A stretch of DNA of 64,000 bases, from the NCBI GenBank assembly GCA_965209045.1, contig CBDBPW010000002.1:1255452-1319451 (forward strand), written 5' to 3'. The notes under the pieces are model-generated. The model searched no databases and was not told the origin of the DNA. It saw nothing but the letters and a program-made list of their open reading frames with translations. Source of the DNA: JAJEFO01 sp965209045 (GTDB lineage Bacteria; Pseudomonadota; Alphaproteobacteria; Rhodobacterales; Rhodobacteraceae). Position 1 is the first letter of the stretch; each line of letters starts with the position of its first letter. The translations under genes and the position numbers were made by a program. Below, one piece after another: positions 7,210 through 16,487 of the stretch.

Positions 7210-7566
7210 GCCCCCAAGACAATCGGATTGGGTAACATTCGTGCTGAGGCAACGGATCCATCGAAAGTGCAGACGTCCTTACCTCGAGGGTTCACGCTGG
7301 CAACTCTCGTGAACCACATTTCCTGGAATTCGCCGGCGGCTTGGATGCCCGCCCCCTTGTTTTCATACCTCCTGGAACATGTTCAGCGCCTTCAACGCTT
7401 GCATCGTGGTTCATGGAATCTTAACAGCTCGCCGACGCACCAGGAATGTCAGCAAAGTCCCCGAAGGGGCTCTTTTGTTTGGCAAATGCGGTCTATTCGG
7501 AGCCTATGGTCGCCTCCCGAGGTCAGGACGTATGAAGTGACGTTTTTAGTGAGGCAACGCGAGCAA
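7210..7566. other. Gene-free stretch
   Basis: No gene is supported. A small hairpin (CCCC, GAA, GGGG around 7459-7469) followed by CTCTTTTG could act as a weak plus-strand terminator, but no plus-strand gene ends before it. Confidence 0.4.
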
Positions 7567-8384
7567 CTAAACTTGTAGACGCGACTCTCGCGGCGACGAA
7601 TGCCAGAGCCGACAAAACGGAAGAAACAAAAGGCCGACCCTTGGCAGAGACCCGGCATAGGCACCGAATCCGCCACTGGGAATGCCATTTCGCCGGGCAT
7701 GTGCCGCCGCTTCAGGTCGCGCCATCCACCGTCGGTCTGCGCCCCGCTCCCTTGCCGCTTCCTCCGCGCCCCGGACGGCCTCCGCGATCCCGCGCGCCGA
7801 GCGGCCCGCCGCGAGCCCGGCCGTCACTTCCAGAACCCGCCCCGTGCCGATCTCCTGTCCCTCCGGCCCCGACGCTCCGGAGTGCCGGCACGTCCGGCGA
7901 CGCTCCAGAACTCGATCAGGTGCCCGACCGAACGCGGCATCCGCAGCCCGAAGTCGTGCATCACGCGGAGGCCCGCGCGGTGGGGAAACGGCCCGCCGTC
8001 CCCGACCAGGACCTGCACCGCCGCGCCGCGGCACTCCAGCTTGACCACGAGTTCACCCGAAAGCAGGCGGAGCCCCGCCACGAAGCCGCCCTCGGCGGCC
8101 AGCCCCGCCAACGGCTCCGCGTCAGGTTCGGTGACGCCCTCGGGCATCCGGTCCTCCAGCCAGAACGGCGAGGCAGGCCCCCACTCACGGCGCGGATCCT
8201 CCCAGGCCAACAGCCCGAACCGCGCGGCCTTGCGGTCGACCTTCGACTGGACGCGGATCCTGAACGGCCCCCGCTCGTCCGGCACGGGCTCGTGGCCCGC
8301 GGCATGCGTGTCCCAGGCGTCGCGGTACTCGGCGCTCCGCCTCAGGATCTTCCAGGCCAGGACGTGATCCGCTTGCCTGTCCAT
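7567..8384 (-). pseudogene. DUF6499/DUF2285-type regulator-like protein, frameshifted
   Basis: The ATG at 8384 opens MDRQADHVLAWKILRRSAEY, the DUF6499 pattern, followed by FRIRVQSKVDRKAARFGLLA and HDFGLRMPRSVGHLIEFWSV. The frame ends at 7824 after a basic stretch. The DUF2285-like C-terminal continuation (VLEVTAGLAAGRSARGIAEA, then DRRWMARPEAAAHARRNGI) is found in the next frame down to 7567, so a frameshift lies near 7830-7860. Such proteins are common in alphaproteobacterial conjugative elements, where they act as small DNA-binding accessories. A sequencing error is possible; otherwise it is a recent pseudogene. Confidence 0.6.
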
Positions 8385-8634
8385 CGCCAGGTCAGCCCCC
8401 GCCCGCGGCGCCACCGGGCGGCCTCGCCGGCGCCGGGGCGGGGGGACCGGCCGCGATCCGGCGCAACGGCGCCCCGGCGCGCATGACGCGGGTATCCTTC
8501 CCTGCCGTTCCCGCGCAAGCCGGAATCCGCCCACGGTCCCGCCACGGGCCCGGCCGCCGCCGCCGCTCCGTCGGGCGCGCCAGATCCTGCATGGGCCCGC
8601 CGGGGACTTGATGCATGTCCGTCATGTCCGGCCG

Positions 8635-10638
8635 CTACTGCTGCCTGGTCGCGCCGAACCCGCCGACCATCCGGCCTTCGTGGCCGAACTCTGTGTAGAA
8701 CGTGCCGGTCACGACCTTCGGGACGCCGTCGTCGCCGTTGTCCCGGAAGGTGCCGGTCCACTCGCCCGAGTCCGAGACGGACTTCCCGCCGATCGTCCAC
8801 CGCGTCAACTGCCGGGCCGTGCTGCCCGCGCCGGCGATCACGCCGCCGGCGCTCACGGCCTGGTCCGTCAGCTCGACCGACCAGTCCCGCGCCATGCCGT
8901 CGGCGCCCGCGAAGCCGTCGATGGTTCCCGAGACCGTGTTGCCGGTGAAGTCGGCCTCGAGCGTCGCCCTCGCGGTGAAGCTGCCGACGTCGTTCGTGCC
9001 TCCCGTGAGGCTGGAGAGGGCGTACTGGCCGGCGGCGCCGCCCGTGTAGGCCGCCTTTCCGTACAGGGCGTCGATGCCGCTGGCGGCAGGAACGCCACCC
9101 TTCTCGTCCTCGAACGCGCTCGCGTTCAACGCGCCGAACCGCTGCCCGTTGCGCCCCGCCGTGTGGAGCCACCAGCCGTAGGAGGCATAGGCGGAATCCA
9201 CCGCGTGGACGACCCGCGCGTTCGGGTCGTCCGGCCTGAACGTCCACGTCCCGCCGTTGTTGGTGAACGCGTCGGCCGCCACCGTGCCGAGATCGAACCC
9301 TGCGGCGGCCACGCGGACCCCGCAGGCGCCTCCGGCGCCGGGCGTGCAGTCGTAGGTGCCGGACACCCCGTAATAGCTGCCGGCGATGAGGACGTTCGTC
9401 TCGTCGCCCCGCAACCTGAACCGCTTCACGTCGGCAATGTTCACGAAGCGCTGGCTCCTGACCCTTGACGCGCTGAACGCGGGCTCGGCGCTGCCGCCCG
9501 TGACGAGCGCCAGCGTCCCGTCCGCCAGCATGTACTCGAACTCGCGGCTTGCGCCGGTTCCCGGCATGGCGCTGCCGAACTTCCTGCCAAGGCCCTCGAC
9601 GTTCGAGTATACGACCGCCTCGAAACCGTCGCCGGGCGGGGCGCCGGCCGCGTCCAACGACGCGTATCTCCTGCCTTGCCAGCCATGGTTCTCGAGGACC
9701 GGCGTCTCCTCGCCAGGATCGAGGCTGGCGCGCATCCCTTCAGGGCCCCCGAACACGACAAGGATTCCGTCACCGGCTTCATGAGAGGCCTGTCGCCGCG
9801 ACGGCCCTGCATCGTCGTTCTGCGGGGCGATGCCGGGGTAGAGCTTCGCGGCCCTGGCGGCGATGGCCGCGATCTCTGCCTTCCTGGCCTTCTCCAGCGC
9901 GGCCGTGCGGCGTTCCTTGGCTGCAGCCAGCCATGCCACGAGCACGCCGTGCGATCCCCGGGCGCGGGCGACCGTGAGGTCGCCTTCGGGAAGGTCGGCT
10001 GCGTCGTCGATCGCCATCCCGAGAGCGGCAACCGCGGCGTCGGCCGCCATCACCTCGGCCTCCGTCGAGCCGTCGTTCACGGCCCGGAGCGCCTCGCGGG
10101 CCTCCGTGAGGGCGTCCGTGATCGCCGTGCGCTGCGCCGTCATCCGGTTCCGGGTGTCAAGACCGGTCTCCGCCATGCGCACGGCGGCGTCGGCGTCGTC
10201 GAGCATCGAGCGGTACATCGCCTTGTCGGCATCGCTCACGTCGTCCGCCGCGTCCAGTGCCGCCTTGAGCCCGTTGACGGCATTCCTGGCGGCGGCGACG
10301 GCATCCGCGTCCGACAGGCCGGACGTGTCGATGGCGTCGGCAGCCGCCTTCAGCGCAGCCTTCTGCGCCTCGATCCGCGCCATTTCCTCCAATGCCGCCT
10401 TGCGGTTGCCGAGCGCCGTCATCAGCTGCGCAGCCTGGGCGCCGGTGATCGCCTTCCCGTCGACGTCGTCGTAGGCCGCTTGGGCGGCCGCTTCCGTCTC
10501 GGCCGCATTGATCGCGGCGAGCGCCCTCTCGTACGCCTTCGGTTCCGGCGGCGGCGGCGGTGCATCGCCGCCGCACGCGACAAGGCCGAGCGCCGTGACC
10601 GCCGCGACCGCAAGGGACTTCAGCTTCCGTGATTGCAA
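8635..10638 (-). CDS. Surface lipoprotein with TbpB-like C-terminal barrel
   Basis: A TTG start at 10638 is preferred because AGGAGA lies 8 bp upstream; the frame itself extends further. The N-terminus is a lipoprotein signal (SLAVAAVTALGLVACGGD, lipobox LVAC). Next comes a proline hinge and a long alpha-helical region rich in Ala, Glu and Asp (about residues 30-290). The last 170 residues read YALSSLTGGT, FTARATLEADFTGNTVSGTI, WTIGGKSVSDSGEWTGTFRD and TGTFYTEFGHEGRMVGGFGA, the pattern of the TbpB/Slam-substrate barrel. Such proteins are exposed on the outer membrane and bind host or environmental ligands. It follows the secreted-protein gene by 64 bp, probably in one operon. The ligand is unknown. 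Confidence 0.7.
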   Translation of the reverse strand: MQSRKLKSLAVAAVTALGLVACGGDAPPPPPEPKAYERALAAINAAETEAAAQAAYDDVDGKAITGAQAAQLMTALGNRKAALEEMARIEAQKAALKAAADAIDTSGLSDADAVAAARNAVNGLKAALDAADDVSDADKAMYRSMLDDADAAVRMAETGLDTRNRMTAQRTAITDALTEAREALRAVNDGSTEAEVMAADAAVAALGMAIDDAADLPEGDLTVARARGSHGVLVAWLAAAKERRTAALEKARKAEIAAIAARAAKLYPGIAPQNDDAGPSRRQASHEAGDGILVVFGGPEGMRASLDPGEETPVLENHGWQGRRYASLDAAGAPPGDGFEAVVYSNVEGLGRKFGSAMPGTGASREFEYMLADGTLALVTGGSAEPAFSASRVRSQRFVNIADVKRFRLRGDETNVLIAGSYYGVSGTYDCTPGAGGACGVRVAAAGFDLGTVAADAFTNNGGTWTFRPDDPNARVVHAVDSAYASYGWWLHTAGRNGQRFGALNASAFEDEKGGVPAASGIDALYGKAAYTGGAAGQYALSSLTGGTNDVGSFTARATLEADFTGNTVSGTIDGFAGADGMARDWSVELTDQAVSAGGVIAGAGSTARQLTRWTIGGKSVSDSGEWTGTFRDNGDDGVPKVVTGTFYTEFGHEGRMVGGFGATRQQ

Positions 10639-10702
10639 TTCGACAGTCTCCTCTTGAATCGGGAAGGCAATGCCCCTCCCCTCGTTCACGTTCCGTCCGC
10701 CC

Positions 10703-12241
10703 TCACATCTCCGGCTCCTGCCTGCAAGCGTCGGGAAGCGCCGCGCCGTCTGGGGCTTCCTCGCCCTCCGCCGAACCGGAGCCCGCCAGCCTGCCGAAGC
10801 GCCAGCGCTCCCACGCGACGATCTGGCCCTCCCGGTCGCGGAGCGTCCACTCGCCGTGCAGGAGGCCCTTGACGTAGCAGCCCTCCTCGACGGAGCCGTC
10901 GGCGTGGACAACCCGCCACCGCCCGTGCCTCGGCCGTGTATTCCGTCGGCTCCGGATCGAAGTCGGGGCGCGGGGCGTGATGCCCGAGTTGATCCCCGCC
11001 TCGACGAGCGTCAGCCCGGTCAGGGTGGCATCGGGCAGGGACGAGACGCTCCCCCAGAGCGCCAGCCGGAACGGAACCGCATGGCCTGACCAGCTTGTAC
11101 CGGTGCTCCCGCCCGGGGAAACGTTGGAGATGCTCCACCCGGTCACGGAATCGCTGGATTCGTCATCGCTGCCGGTAGCCAGCTGAATCTCTTCCGGAAA
11201 GCCAATGACCCTACGCACCTGAACGTAGCAGGTTCCCGCGTCCAACTCGGTGTCCGGCGGCGCCTCGAACACATTGGCCCCGTCGGTGGAAACAGTCGCC
11301 GGGGACGTCAGGTCAACCACTTTCTCACCTGGACGATTCGATGACTCCTGGTGCAGGGTTACCTCGAACGCCGGGATCCTTCTGGGGGGCTGCGGCAGGC
11401 GCGAGAAATGCAGCTCGAGGGAATCCAGCGTGAAGCGCTCCGCCGCGTCAAACGACTGGGCGAAATACCGCGAGCCCTGGAAGGCGACGTAAGTTCCCGT
11501 TCCGCTGTCATTGCCGACGAGCGTGGTCCCCGGGGGCATCGTCGGTGCGCCAAACACCTGCGCAAGAGCGTAGAAGGGTCTCGTGCCGCTTTTTCCTTTG
11601 GCAGTGTTGCTGCCGATCGGTCCATGGGCCGGATCGTTTGTGTTCGGCCTCCCCGCTTGCACGCTGTCTGCCCCAAGCCCCCTAGAGGCGCCTGAAACTG
11701 ACGACTCGGTGCCGTCGTGGCTGCATCCCGTGAACGGAAAACTGAGTGTGTCATTCAGCTGGGTCCGGTTGTTCCCCGACTGATCCTTGGCGTTCGCCTC
11801 GTCGTCCCGGAAGCCGTCGTGGAAGTCCTCGCAGTCGTCCGCGACCTTGTTGCCGTTCAGCCAGTGGATGGGGACGCCCTTGTCGGACGAGGTGCAGGTG
11901 GTCTCGGTGTAGGTGGTCTCGGTGTTGTCGCGGGCGTCGACACTGCCGGTGCAGCCGACCACCCTGAGGCTGCTCGAGCAGGCCCGGATTGCGCTGTGAC
12001 CGCCCTCGGCGGCGGCCTGAACGAAGGTGTTGTAGTCGGCGATGTTCGTCGAGGTGGCGAAGATGAGACGGAACTGACCGCCCGGGCTCACACCCGTGGG
12101 GGTGAGCGCCCGGTCGGCGGCAACCGTGGTCTGCGCCCGGGCGTGCGGGGACGCCCCGGACAGGAAGCCTAGCAGGAGAAGGACCGCGACCGCGCGACCG
12201 CTGACGCCACTGCGCCGCGTCCTGGTTGAGTGTCGCATCAA
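10703..12241 (-). CDS. Secreted modular protein with MORN-like C-terminal end
   Basis: A signal peptide is clear (RAVAVLLLLGFLSGASPHARAQ, cleavage near residue 36). The following about 190 residues (GVSPGGQFRLIFATSTNIAD, HWLNGNKVADDCEDF, GIGSN-type turns) form a repeat module seen in alphaproteobacterial surface proteins. A beta module similar to those in the giant protein follows (YFAQSFDAAERFTLDSLELH). A cadherin-like segment starts DATLTGLTLVEAGINSGITP but is cut short. Its continuation FDPEPTEYTAEA is visible only in the next frame, and the original frame resumes with MORN-like repeats (HGRWRVVHADGSVEEGCYVK, HGEWTLRDREG). The gene thus appears to carry compensating frameshifts or a fusion near 10950-11000. 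It heads a probable operon with the TbpB-like lipoprotein. Confidence 0.65.
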   Translation of the reverse strand: MMRHSTRTRRSGVSGRAVAVLLLLGFLSGASPHARAQTTVAADRALTPTGVSPGGQFRLIFATSTNIADYNTFVQAAAEGGHSAIRACSSSLRVVGCTGSVDARDNTETTYTETTCTSSDKGVPIHWLNGNKVADDCEDFHDGFRDDEANAKDQSGNNRTQLNDTLSFPFTGCSHDGTESSVSGASRGLGADSVQAGRPNTNDPAHGPIGSNTAKGKSGTRPFYALAQVFGAPTMPPGTTLVGNDSGTGTYVAFQGSRYFAQSFDAAERFTLDSLELHFSRLPQPPRRIPAFEVTLHQESSNRPGEKVVDLTSPATVSTDGANVFEAPPDTELDAGTCYVQVRRVIGFPEEIQLATGSDDESSDSVTGWSISNVSPGGSTGTSWSGHAVPFRLALWGSVSSLPDATLTGLTLVEAGINSGITPRAPTSIRSRRNTRPRHGRWRVVHADGSVEEGCYVKGLLHGEWTLRDREGQIVAWERWRFGRLAGSGSAEGEEAPDGAALPDACRQEPEM

Positions 12242-12319
12242 GATCTTGTCGAGTCCCGACCGTTACTGAACATCCAGCAAGCCCTTTCGCGCCCCCGGCG
12301 GGAATAGGAAAGAACGGGA

Positions 12320-12352
12320 ACGGAATTTCTTTTGTAGTCGGGCAAGAAACTT
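12320..12352 (-). promoter_or_regulatory. Shared upstream block A, copy 1
   Basis: Read on the minus strand, the core CCCGACTACAAAAGAAATTCC lies 80-110 bp before the secreted-protein start at 12241 and recurs before 37114 and 40153. Flanks are also similar. It is a likely promoter or regulator site for a shared regulon. Confidence 0.45.
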
Positions 12353-12448
12353 TCACTGCACATGGTTCGATACCGGAATGCGGCCTGGATAACGTTTCCG
12401 GGAGGCCGGGAACTCTCCGTTCTCGGAATCAGTCCGGCGTGGACTCAT

Positions 12449-12474
12449 ATTTCAAGACAAGGCGCTATGGCCGG
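12449..12474 (-). promoter_or_regulatory. Shared upstream block B, copy 1
   Basis: The plus strand reads TTCAAGACAAGGCGCTATGG. Related sequences occur at 37317-37340 and 40417-40438, about 80-100 bp beyond block A in each case. The conserved spacing argues for a composite promoter region. Confidence 0.4.
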
Positions 12475-12486
12475 CCTGGACCGTGA

Positions 12487-12740
12487 GGCGCAGTCCGCTG
12501 ACGCCGTACGGCGGGCGGAAGCACGATGCCGGGAACCCTCTCCGCCAGGACGCCCAGCGCCTTCTTGCAGTCGGCGAGCTGGGGGCGCCCCCGCGCGTCG
12601 AAGAACGAGAACTCCTCGCAGACGCGACGGCCGGGCGCGCTCCGGCTCTCGAACCGCTCCTGCGACAGGATCGCGGCCAGACGCGAAACCGCCGCCTCTT
12701 CCCGCTACGTGCGGCTGATCTGTGACTGTGCCATGCGGTC
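12487..12740 (-). pseudogene. N-terminal fragment resembling DUF4338/DruA-associated transposase proteins
   Basis: The minus-strand frame reads REEAAVSRLAAILSQERFES, then VCEEFSFFDARGRPQLADCK and KALGVLAERVPGIVLPP. The pattern (F.F.DARGRPQ...C.KAL..L) is that of the N-terminal domain preceding DUF4338-type or IS4-type transposase cores. No catalytic part follows and there is no clear start. It is probably debris of an insertion sequence. Confidence 0.4.
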
Positions 12741-12789
12741 AGGCTGCCACGCGAAACACGCCTTGTTCAGCGCTCTTGCTGTAGACATG

Positions 12790-13376
12790 GTAGGTATGGC
12801 GCGGCACTGCTGGCGGGGATGCTGGCCACGGGGGTGGCGCGGCGGCGGGGCGCAATTGTCACCTCCTGATCCGCGACCGAGATGGGTACTTCGACATTTA
12901 CAGGGCCCGAGCGGCCATCAAAGGCGATGCTGACGGCACTGTCCGCGACAGTATCCGCGCCTCGGGCCGTGAGGCAGAGCGTTACCTTTGGTGATGCTAC
13001 GGAACGCCTGCTGGTGGTCGAACACCTGATGGGTGTAGTTCAGCGCTTGATCCGCATCGACGCAGCCCGACAGCACGATCATCGGAACGCGGTCTTGCAA
13101 AGCGTTGGCAACCACCTTCGCGGCGTTCACCAGGCCGGGGCCAACTGTGGCGCCCAGAATGGCCGGCGCGCCAACTCGATGGTGCACCCCTTCGGCCACG
13201 AAGCCTGCGTCATTCTCGTGCTTGCACAGGATGGACTTGATCCCAGCCCATTGCAAAGCATCGACAATGGTCGGAGCCTCTCCCCCCGGCATCCCGCAGG
13301 CGTAGCGGCATCCTGCCTCGTCCACTCGCCAGGCAAGATGGTCTGCGGCGCGGGTCGTCTGGCAGGCCTGTGGCAT
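12790..13376 (-). pseudogene. Thiamine-diphosphate-dependent enzyme (acetolactate synthase-like), truncated and frameshifted
   Basis: The frame from about 13370 shows the TPP-enzyme N-terminal (pyrimidine-binding) domain: IKSILCKHENDAGFVAEGVH with the catalytic-type Glu, PGLVNAAKVVANALQDRVPM and GCVDADQALNYTHQVFDHQQ. The frame shifts near 12980 and continues LCLTARGADTVADSAVSIAF, then GPVNVEVPISVADQEVTIAP to about 12790. Only the first 190 of about 550 residues remain, without the central and cofactor-binding domains. It lies just downstream of the acyl-CoA dehydrogenase on the same strand. Together with the LysR fragment it suggests a small catabolic cluster that was imported and partly deleted. 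Confidence 0.7.
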
Positions 13377-13462
13377 GCAACTCTCCGGTGCGCTGGCGAC
13401 ATCCGCGCGGTGTTCAGGGTCGGTCTTCAGCGCCGTCTTGGGCGGCGCTGATCAATTTTGGG

Positions 13463-14680
13463 TCAATTTCCGGCTTTGGCCAGCCTGACATAGCCATCGC
13501 GCGTTTGCGGCGTCTTGATGCCAAGCAAAGCGCCCGCAACCTGCGTTTTCAGGATCTGCGCAGTGCCGCCCCCGATGGTGAACATGCGTACATCGCGGTA
13601 CATGCGTTCGATGGGTTCCAGGTTGCCGAAACCCCGCGCACCAAAGATCTGGAGCGCGTCATTGACCACCTTGATCGAGGTCTCGGACGAAAAGGCCTTG
13701 GCCCGCGCCGCCATCATGATGTCAGGAAACTGCGAGCCATCTGGGCCGCGCGACCGCGCTGCCTCGTGCAGCATCAGGCGAGAGGCATGCACGCCCGCAT
13801 CCATGTCCGCCAGCATCCACTGAAGGCCCTGGAATTCCTGCAACGGACGGCCAAATTGGTGACGCTCGCGCAGGTAACGCTTGGCGTGCTCCACCGCGCC
13901 CGCCGCAATACCCATCGCACAAGTGCCCGCGCCAACGCGCTGGCTGTTATATGCGTTCATCAGGGCCGCGAAGCCACGCTTGAACCCTTGGGGCGGCTTG
14001 ATGACAAAGCGATCCTCGACCTCAAGGTCTTCGAAATGCAGCTCGGCCTCGGGCATGCCGCACAGACCCATGGTGCGTTCGTGACGTGCAACTTTGAAGC
14101 CCTTGGGAGCGATGCCATTGTCGGGATCATAATGGACGATGAACCCCGTGATGCCTTCGTCTTCACCCTCCTCGCTGAGAACACGGGCGAAGATAACGTA
14201 GAGTTTCGACACGCCGCCGCCAGTGATCCAGTGTTTGGAACCGTTCATCACATACTTGTCACCCACACGGCGCGCTGTCGTTTGCATTTCTGTTGCAGCG
14301 CTGCCCGCCTCGGGTTCTGTGATGCAGATCGCCGGCTTGTCGCCCGCCAGAACGATGGGCGCTGCAAATTCGCGCTGTTCGTCAGAGCCATAGGCCATAA
14401 CGGCGGAGATCCCGCCCATGTTCGCCTCGACCATGATCCGCGCGCTGAGGGTACAAGCCTTGGCCAGCTCTTCGATCACAACCACCGTATCAAGGCAAGA
14501 TGCGCCCTTGCCGCCGAACCGTTCTGGGATGGTCATCCCCATCAGGCCTGCATCGGTCATGTCTTTGACGTTTTCCCAGCAATAGGAGCGCGTTTCGTCC
14601 CATTTCGCCGCACGGGCGGCAAAGACCTGCGCGAGTTCGCGCGCCGTGTGCTGAAGATGCATGGTAGAGTCGTCGAGCAT
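13463..14680 (-). CDS. Acyl-CoA dehydrogenase family flavoprotein
   Basis: The start at 14680 (MLDDSTMHLQHTARELAQVF) has GGAGG 5-6 bp upstream; the open frame extends further but lacks support. The 405-residue protein shows the whole fold. It has the N-terminal helical domain, the beta domain with ICITEPEAGSAATEMQTTAR and the C-terminal helical domain (QFGRPLQEFQGLQWMLADMD, LQIFGARGFGNLEPIERMYR and GGGTAQILKTQVAG). Such enzymes use FAD to make 2,3-enoyl-CoA. The substrate cannot be read from sequence. The neighbours (TPP-enzyme fragment downstream, divergent LysR fragment upstream) point to a small catabolic pathway. This is the only intact enzyme left of that cluster. Confidence 0.85.
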   Translation of the reverse strand: MLDDSTMHLQHTARELAQVFAARAAKWDETRSYCWENVKDMTDAGLMGMTIPERFGGKGASCLDTVVVIEELAKACTLSARIMVEANMGGISAVMAYGSDEQREFAAPIVLAGDKPAICITEPEAGSAATEMQTTARRVGDKYVMNGSKHWITGGGVSKLYVIFARVLSEEGEDEGITGFIVHYDPDNGIAPKGFKVARHERTMGLCGMPEAELHFEDLEVEDRFVIKPPQGFKRGFAALMNAYNSQRVGAGTCAMGIAAGAVEHAKRYLRERHQFGRPLQEFQGLQWMLADMDAGVHASRLMLHEAARSRGPDGSQFPDIMMAARAKAFSSETSIKVVNDALQIFGARGFGNLEPIERMYRDVRMFTIGGGTAQILKTQVAGALLGIKTPQTRDGYVRLAKAGN

Positions 14681-14786
14681 TTTGCCTCCGCAAGCTGCGC
14701 TTTCAAGGTTGCCGCCAGGATCGCCGAGTCGACAGCCTTTGGTCAATCTAATCTGCTTGGCACTTAGTTTCAGAATTGGTGAACTC

Positions 14787-14935
14787 ATGCAAATCGCAGC
14801 CCTGAAACACTGGTGGCCATCAGCCGCGTCGGGTCATTTTCGCGCGCGGCCGAGCTTCAGAACATGACGCTGTCAGCCCTGAGCATGCAAGTGAAAGCGC
14901 TTGAGACAGAGCTGGACGCAAGCCTGTTTGACCCC
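14787..14935 (+). pseudogene. LysR-family regulator, N-terminal fragment
   Basis: An ATG at 14787 (MQIAALK) leads, after a one-base frame change, to TLVAISRVGSFSRAAELQNM and TLSALSMQVKALETELDASL, ending FD. This is the winged helix-turn-helix of a LysR regulator. It stops after about 50 codons where a different sequence begins. It is divergent from the acyl-CoA dehydrogenase with a gap of about 106 bp, the usual arrangement for a LysR activator and its target. Confidence 0.65.
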
Positions 14936-14954
14936 TCCTTTCACCCGCCCAGGA

Positions 14955-15047
14955 CCTGACGGTGTGCGGGCTCGCCTGACGCTGCTTGATCAGGCGCTGG
15001 ACGAAGAACCGCTCGAGCAGGGGCGAAAGGCCGGTCGTCCGGGTCAT
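14955..15047 (-). pseudogene. Tyrosine recombinase N-terminal remnant (RIT/IS type)
   Basis: The ATG at 15047 opens MTRTTGLSPLLERFFVQRLI, then KQRQASPHTVRSW, closely matching the start of the RIT-type recombinase at 46607 (LLAMFFTRHLVEQRQASPHT). The homology ends after about 31 codons. It is a footprint of a former recombinase element at this junction. Confidence 0.55.
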
Positions 15048-15069
15048 GGCCGGCCCTCCCAGCGGCTCT

Positions 15070-15684
15070 TCAGGACCCTTCCCCGGCATCAGCTGTTCCC
15101 GTGCCTGCGCTCACGTCGGGCCAGAGTGCGTCGAGCGGAAAGGCGATGGCGTCGAACGGGGGCAGCGAGACCGGCGCGTCGCCGACAAGGGTCGCCAGAA
15201 GCAGCCACTGCCGCTCGCGCAGCTCGAAGGCCTCGAGCGTCCGTGCATCCGGATCGACGAACCAGAGATGGCGGACACCCTCGCGGGCATACAGGTCCCG
15301 CTTCTCGCCCTGGTCCAGCCGCCGCGTGGACGGCGAGAGCACCTCGCAGACCCAGTCCGACGCGATCGTGAAATACGCCGCGTCCGGATATTCGGGCATC
15401 GTCTCGCGCCGCCAGCCGGCAATGTCCGGCACCACGATGTCCTCGCCCAGGTGAAGCTCGGGCTCGTCGATGATCCACCAGCCGCCCGGGCCGTCATCGC
15501 CGTAGTTGAATGGCGAGCCGATCTTCATCCCCAACCCGGAGCTTGCCCAGGCATGGCGGGCCGCCGGCCTCGGATGGGTGTGGAGCGTGCCTGAAATCAC
15601 CTCGGCGACCATGCGGGGCGGAGCGTCAAGCACGTCCTGGTAGGTCGCCCGATCGGTTTCCCTGCGTCTGGCCTGCGCCGTCAT
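15070..15684 (-). CDS. Uma2-family (DUF820) putative endonuclease
   Basis: The 204-residue protein starting at 15684 (MTAQARRRETDRATYQDVLD) has the Uma2 pattern with a PD-(D/E)XK-like core: ELHLGEDIVVPDIAGWRRET, then DWVCEVLSPSTRRLDQGEKR and YAREGVRHLWFVDPDARTLE. The PDIAGW Asp, the CEVLSPS Glu and the following K/R residues are the usual putative catalytic positions. The family is widespread in bacteria with many mobile elements, and its biological role is not settled. It sits between a recombinase remnant and a gene-free stretch. The length is normal. Confidence 0.8.
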   Translation of the reverse strand: MTAQARRRETDRATYQDVLDAPPRMVAEVISGTLHTHPRPAARHAWASSGLGMKIGSPFNYGDDGPGGWWIIDEPELHLGEDIVVPDIAGWRRETMPEYPDAAYFTIASDWVCEVLSPSTRRLDQGEKRDLYAREGVRHLWFVDPDARTLEAFELRERQWLLLATLVGDAPVSLPPFDAIAFPLDALWPDVSAGTGTADAGEGS

Positions 15685-16487
15685 GGCCGGTCTCCTCCTG
15701 TGGCCTTTCCGTCTCCCTGAATTTCGGGTGCCCTTGCACGACACGAAAACCGACGCGCTGTCCAGGCAGGTCGCAAGGTATCACGCCCCGCCGCGAAGGT
15801 CGAGATTGGACGCGCACGGGTTCGGTCGCTGAAGCGCACGGCTGATCCCGTCCTGCGCCGCGTTCCGGCCTTCGCCGGAAAGCCGGATGGCACGGCGAGC
15901 GTGATCTGACAGGGTCACGGCGCGCCAATGGCCGGCAGGGCGTGCCGCCGGAAACGGTCGTCCCGTTGCCGGCAGATGGCAGCGATCCCGCATCGGCGGC
16001 GGCGGAGCCGGCCATTTCACGTGGGCCAGGAGTTCGGACGCGGCATCGGTCAGCTGCATGACGCGCGTGCCGCGTTCGAGAAGCGTGATCCGCCCTTGGC
16101 CGGCTGCCGCGCGGACGCCTCCGGCTGGATGGCATCGACGTCCCGGAGGCGATGCCGCGGCAGGCCGCCCGCCATCCGCGGCACGGGCGGACCGCGAGGC
16201 GCCAACGCATCGGAGCAACGTCCTTGACGTCGTTCTCGCGGCGCACGTCCTGGAGCACCAGGCGCTGCCGGAAAGGGCCCCGGCCCTCAGGCCTAGGGGA
16301 CTGATCGTCGCCTGCATGACGCGGCGCTCCCTGCCCGGGGCCTGCATCCAGCTTCTGCGGCCTGCGCCTGCCGCCCCGCGGCGGCTTTCGATCCGTTCGC
16401 GCCGTGCGGCCCGGCAAGCGGAAGACCCCGCGACGGTTCAGCATTGGGCATGCGGGGCGCACGTGTCCGGACTCCGCAGCGCAAACG
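15685..16487. other. Gene-free stretch
   Basis: About 800 bp of GC-rich sequence have no supportable gene. A minus-strand frame near 16100-15990 (LLERGTRVMQLTDAASELLA) looks protein-like for about 35 codons, but no family could be assigned. Confidence 0.4.

Noticed and set aside
15990..16110. Short protein-like minus-strand frame (LLERGTRVMQLTDAASELLA)
   Set aside because: It weakly recalls DUF982-type proteins but the conserved second half is missing in all frames; not enough to call a gene.
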